64,000 bases of DNA from Thalassotalea_B piscium_A (GTDB taxonomy: Bacteria > Pseudomonadota > Gammaproteobacteria > Enterobacterales > Alteromonadaceae). Position 1 is the first letter of the stretch. Every line of letters starts with the position of its first letter. The translations under genes and the position numbers were made by a program. Under the pieces are notes generated by a model, which saw nothing but the letters and a program-made list of their open reading frames with translations, searched no databases and was not told where the DNA came from. The stretch lies in assembly GCA_049347715.1 (NCBI GenBank), contig CP186339.1, positions 2,356,001 through 2,420,000 on the forward strand. Direction: 5' to 3'. Shown here piece after piece: positions 62,011-64,000 of this stretch.

Positions 62011-64000
62011 CTAAGTAGATTCGAGGTTTTCCGCATGCTCCAATTCAGCTTCGAGACGTTTTGTTTCATCTGCACGTGGTTTGGTAAAACGGGCTAATGC
62101 TAAATACAACACAGGCGTAAGATAAAGTGTAAAAATAACCGCAATACCTAATCCGCCAAAAACAACCCAACCTATCGCATTTCTAGCTTCAGCTCCGGCT
62201 CCATTAGATAAAATCAGCGGTAATGAACCTAGTAAGGTGGATAATAAGGTCATAGTAATCGGCCGTAATCGAATGCTTGCAGCCTCTTCTACCGCTTTAC
62301 GAACAGTGTATCCTTGATCTCGTAATTGATCGGCAAACTCTACTAATAAAATAGCATTTTTAGCTAATAAACCAATCAGCATCACTAAACCAATTTGAGA
62401 ATAAATATTAATTGAGGTACCTGTTAAAAATAACGCAAACAATGCGGCCGCAATACCAAAAGGTACTGTCGCCATAACAACCACTGCACTATTTATACTT
62501 TCAAATTGCGCCGCTAATACCAATAAAACAATCACAAAAGCAAGAACATAGGTTAAGGTTACGTCTCTAGCTGTTTCTTCAAAGGTTAACGCTTCGCCTA
62601 AAAAGATTAAACCAATATTACTCGGTAATGCCTTCTCGCCTAGGGCTCGAATGTTTTCAACAATTTGTTGCATTGGCATGTCTGTAGGTAATTCCATTTC
62701 CATTTTAATGGCTCGACGTTGCGCTTGTCTTTCTAATTCTGCGGCAACACCTTCTTCAGATATGTAAGCTAGGCTTGATAAAGGCACTAAGCCGCCACTA
62801 CTTGAACCCACATATAAGTTAGCGAGATCTGTAGGGTCTTTAATTTGCTGACTTTGAGCTTGTAAAATAATAGGAATAGATTGATCTCCAACATTCAAAT
62901 CAGCTAAATCATCCCCATTTATTGCTACTCTCAATGTAGTAGATATATCGGATAAAGGTACACCGAGTTCTTTTGCTCTTCTTCGATCAATATTCACTCT
63001 AAGTTGTGGCTGACTTGGCTGGTAAGAAATTCTCGGTATACCCAATTCAGGAATTTCCTGTTGAATTATTTTAGAAAAACGTTGAGCTGCAGTAAATATT
63101 TCATCATAATTTTGCCCCGTTAAGGCAAGTTCAAGCCCACCACCTTGGCCTCGTAAATTAAGGCTATTTGAACCAAAAGCTCGCGCAGGCGCACCAGGAA
63201 TTTTAGATAATGGACCACTAATTTCTTTAATTATTTCTTGTTGTGAACGTGAGCGTTCATCCCAATTTTTCAAAGGTACTTTAATAAGAGTGATATTGGG
63301 ATCCCATTGTCCAACGACAGTATAGATAGAATCAATATTGCCGCCTTGTACGTATGGCAAAAGTATTTCTTCCATTTTATCCGCTTGGCGATCCATAAAA
63401 TTCAATCCTACGCCATCAGGACCTCGAGCAAAAATACGAATACTGCCACGATCTTCTGATGGCATCAGCTCATTGTCTAAAACGCTATATAAACTAATTG
63501 CAGATAAAGCAGCGACTAAACTGGCAATGAAGACATACCAAGCTTTATCAAGTGCAAAATGTAGAGACTTTTGATACCAGCTAAGTATTGTATTTCCTAA
63601 ACCTGATAAACGATTAGTATTATTAGCTTTAACAGGTAAACGCGCGGTAATTGCAGGCACTAAAGATAAAGCAACAAACGATGAAATAATAACGGCAATA
63701 GCTAATACACCGCCAAATTCTCTAAATAACCGACCGGCTGTAGAAGGTAAAAAAGCAATAGGCACAAATACAGCAACAAGTACTGCAGTAGTTGCAATTA
63801 CGGCAAAAAACACTTCTCTTGTTCCTATAACGGCAGCGGCTCTAGCACCTAAGCCCATACTACGTCGACGTTGAATATTTTCTGTCACAACAATAGCATC
63901 ATCTACAATTAGACCAGTAGCTAACACTAGCGCTAATAAAGTAAGAATGTTAATGGAAAACCCCATTAACCAGATAGCCGCTAATGCCCCAATTAATGAT
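62011..64000 (-). CDS. RND-family efflux pump (AcrB/MexB-like), C-terminal part
   Basis: 663 residues are in the window and the frame is open to the right edge, so the N-terminal third lies outside. GFSINILTLLALVLATGLIVDDAIVVTENIQRR carries the helix-4 aspartates (DDA) of the proton relay. The second transmembrane block has the matching SIRLRPITMTLLSTLLGSLPLIL. Part of a tripartite drug/metabolite exporter in the inner membrane; the adaptor gene would lie to the right (upstream). Substrates unknown. Confidence 0.93.
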   Translation of the reverse strand, partial: SLIGALAAIWLMGFSINILTLLALVLATGLIVDDAIVVTENIQRRRSMGLGARAAAVIGTREVFFAVIATTAVLVAVFVPIAFLPSTAGRLFREFGGVLAIAVIISSFVALSLVPAITARLPVKANNTNRLSGLGNTILSWYQKSLHFALDKAWYVFIASLVAALSAISLYSVLDNELMPSEDRGSIRIFARGPDGVGLNFMDRQADKMEEILLPYVQGGNIDSIYTVVGQWDPNITLIKVPLKNWDERSRSQQEIIKEISGPLSKIPGAPARAFGSNSLNLRGQGGGLELALTGQNYDEIFTAAQRFSKIIQQEIPELGIPRISYQPSQPQLRVNIDRRRAKELGVPLSDISTTLRVAINGDDLADLNVGDQSIPIILQAQSQQIKDPTDLANLYVGSSSGGLVPLSSLAYISEEGVAAELERQAQRRAIKMEMELPTDMPMQQIVENIRALGEKALPSNIGLIFLGEALTFEETARDVTLTYVLAFVIVLLVLAAQFESINSAVVVMATVPFGIAAALFALFLTGTSINIYSQIGLVMLIGLLAKNAILLVEFADQLRDQGYTVRKAVEEAASIRLRPITMTLLSTLLGSLPLILSNGAGAEARNAIGWVVFGGLGIAVIFTLYLTPVLYLALARFTKPRADETKRLEAELEHAENLEST

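Noticed and set aside
1..64000. CRISPR array, tRNA, rRNA or prophage genes
   Set aside because: No regularly spaced direct repeats, no cloverleaf-like sequence ending in the usual T-arm, and no phage structural or tyrosine-recombinase gene other than the intI remnant were found by eye.

Overview
The window is AT-rich, densely coded DNA from a marine gammaproteobacterium, most likely of the Alteromonadales and probably Colwelliaceae (Colwellia/Thalassotalea-like). This is inferred from gene content: four large TonB-dependent receptors, SapC next to a tryptophan-halogenase-like enzyme, a cyo quinol oxidase, an ArgP/ArgO pair, AcnA, CorA and an RND pump. No rRNA, tRNA or CRISPR array was seen.

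Region 1 (1-11,100) is a locus built around exported proteins of the vicinal-oxygen-chelate (VOC) fold. It holds four VOC proteins with signal peptides, a TonB-dependent receptor, a secreted CpcT/CpeT-like protein, the start of an exported FAD amine-oxidase-like enzyme, a Crp/Fnr-type regulator, an NAD(P)-binding protein and an acetyl-CoA hydrolase/transferase. Uptake followed by periplasmic conversion of an unknown small molecule is the natural reading; the substrate is not known.

Region 2 (11,860-20,000) is a cyoABCDE operon (bo-type quinol oxidase with heme O synthase), a glutathione S-transferase, an UPF0158 protein and small membrane proteins. Region 3 (20,200-26,640) looks like phosphorus scavenging: a lipoprotein fusing an endonuclease/exonuclease/phosphatase domain to a HAD acid phosphatase, a TonB-dependent receptor and a PhoD phosphatase.

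Region 4 (26,800-37,100) is a chromosomal integron array read on the minus strand. Eleven cassette genes are separated by seven clear attC sites of three sequence families plus about three degenerate ones. Cassettes include a eukaryotic-like protein kinase, a HEPN-like protein, a DUF6624 protein, a GFA-fold protein and several unknowns. At the head of the array, divergently oriented, lies a frameshifted and truncated intI remnant whose promoter still carries a perfect LexA box. An IS110-family element of IS1111 type sits exactly in the core of one attC. Its long 3' non-coding end, where this group encodes its guide (seek/bridge) RNA, contains 9 nt identical to the attC core it has hit.

Region 5 (37,150-56,400) is carbohydrate uptake and catabolism: SapC, halogenase-like enzyme and receptor; an operon of enolase-superfamily dehydratase, zinc alcohol dehydrogenase, KduD-like SDR and AldA-like aldehyde dehydrogenase; a PhyH dioxygenase; IclR and AraC regulators; and a sodium/solute symporter. 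The argP/argO pair and a further receptor follow. A palindrome TTGTYAACAA recurs upstream of four of these units and may mark a regulon. Region 6 (57,200-64,000) is housekeeping: acnA, corA and the 3' part of an RND efflux pump gene.
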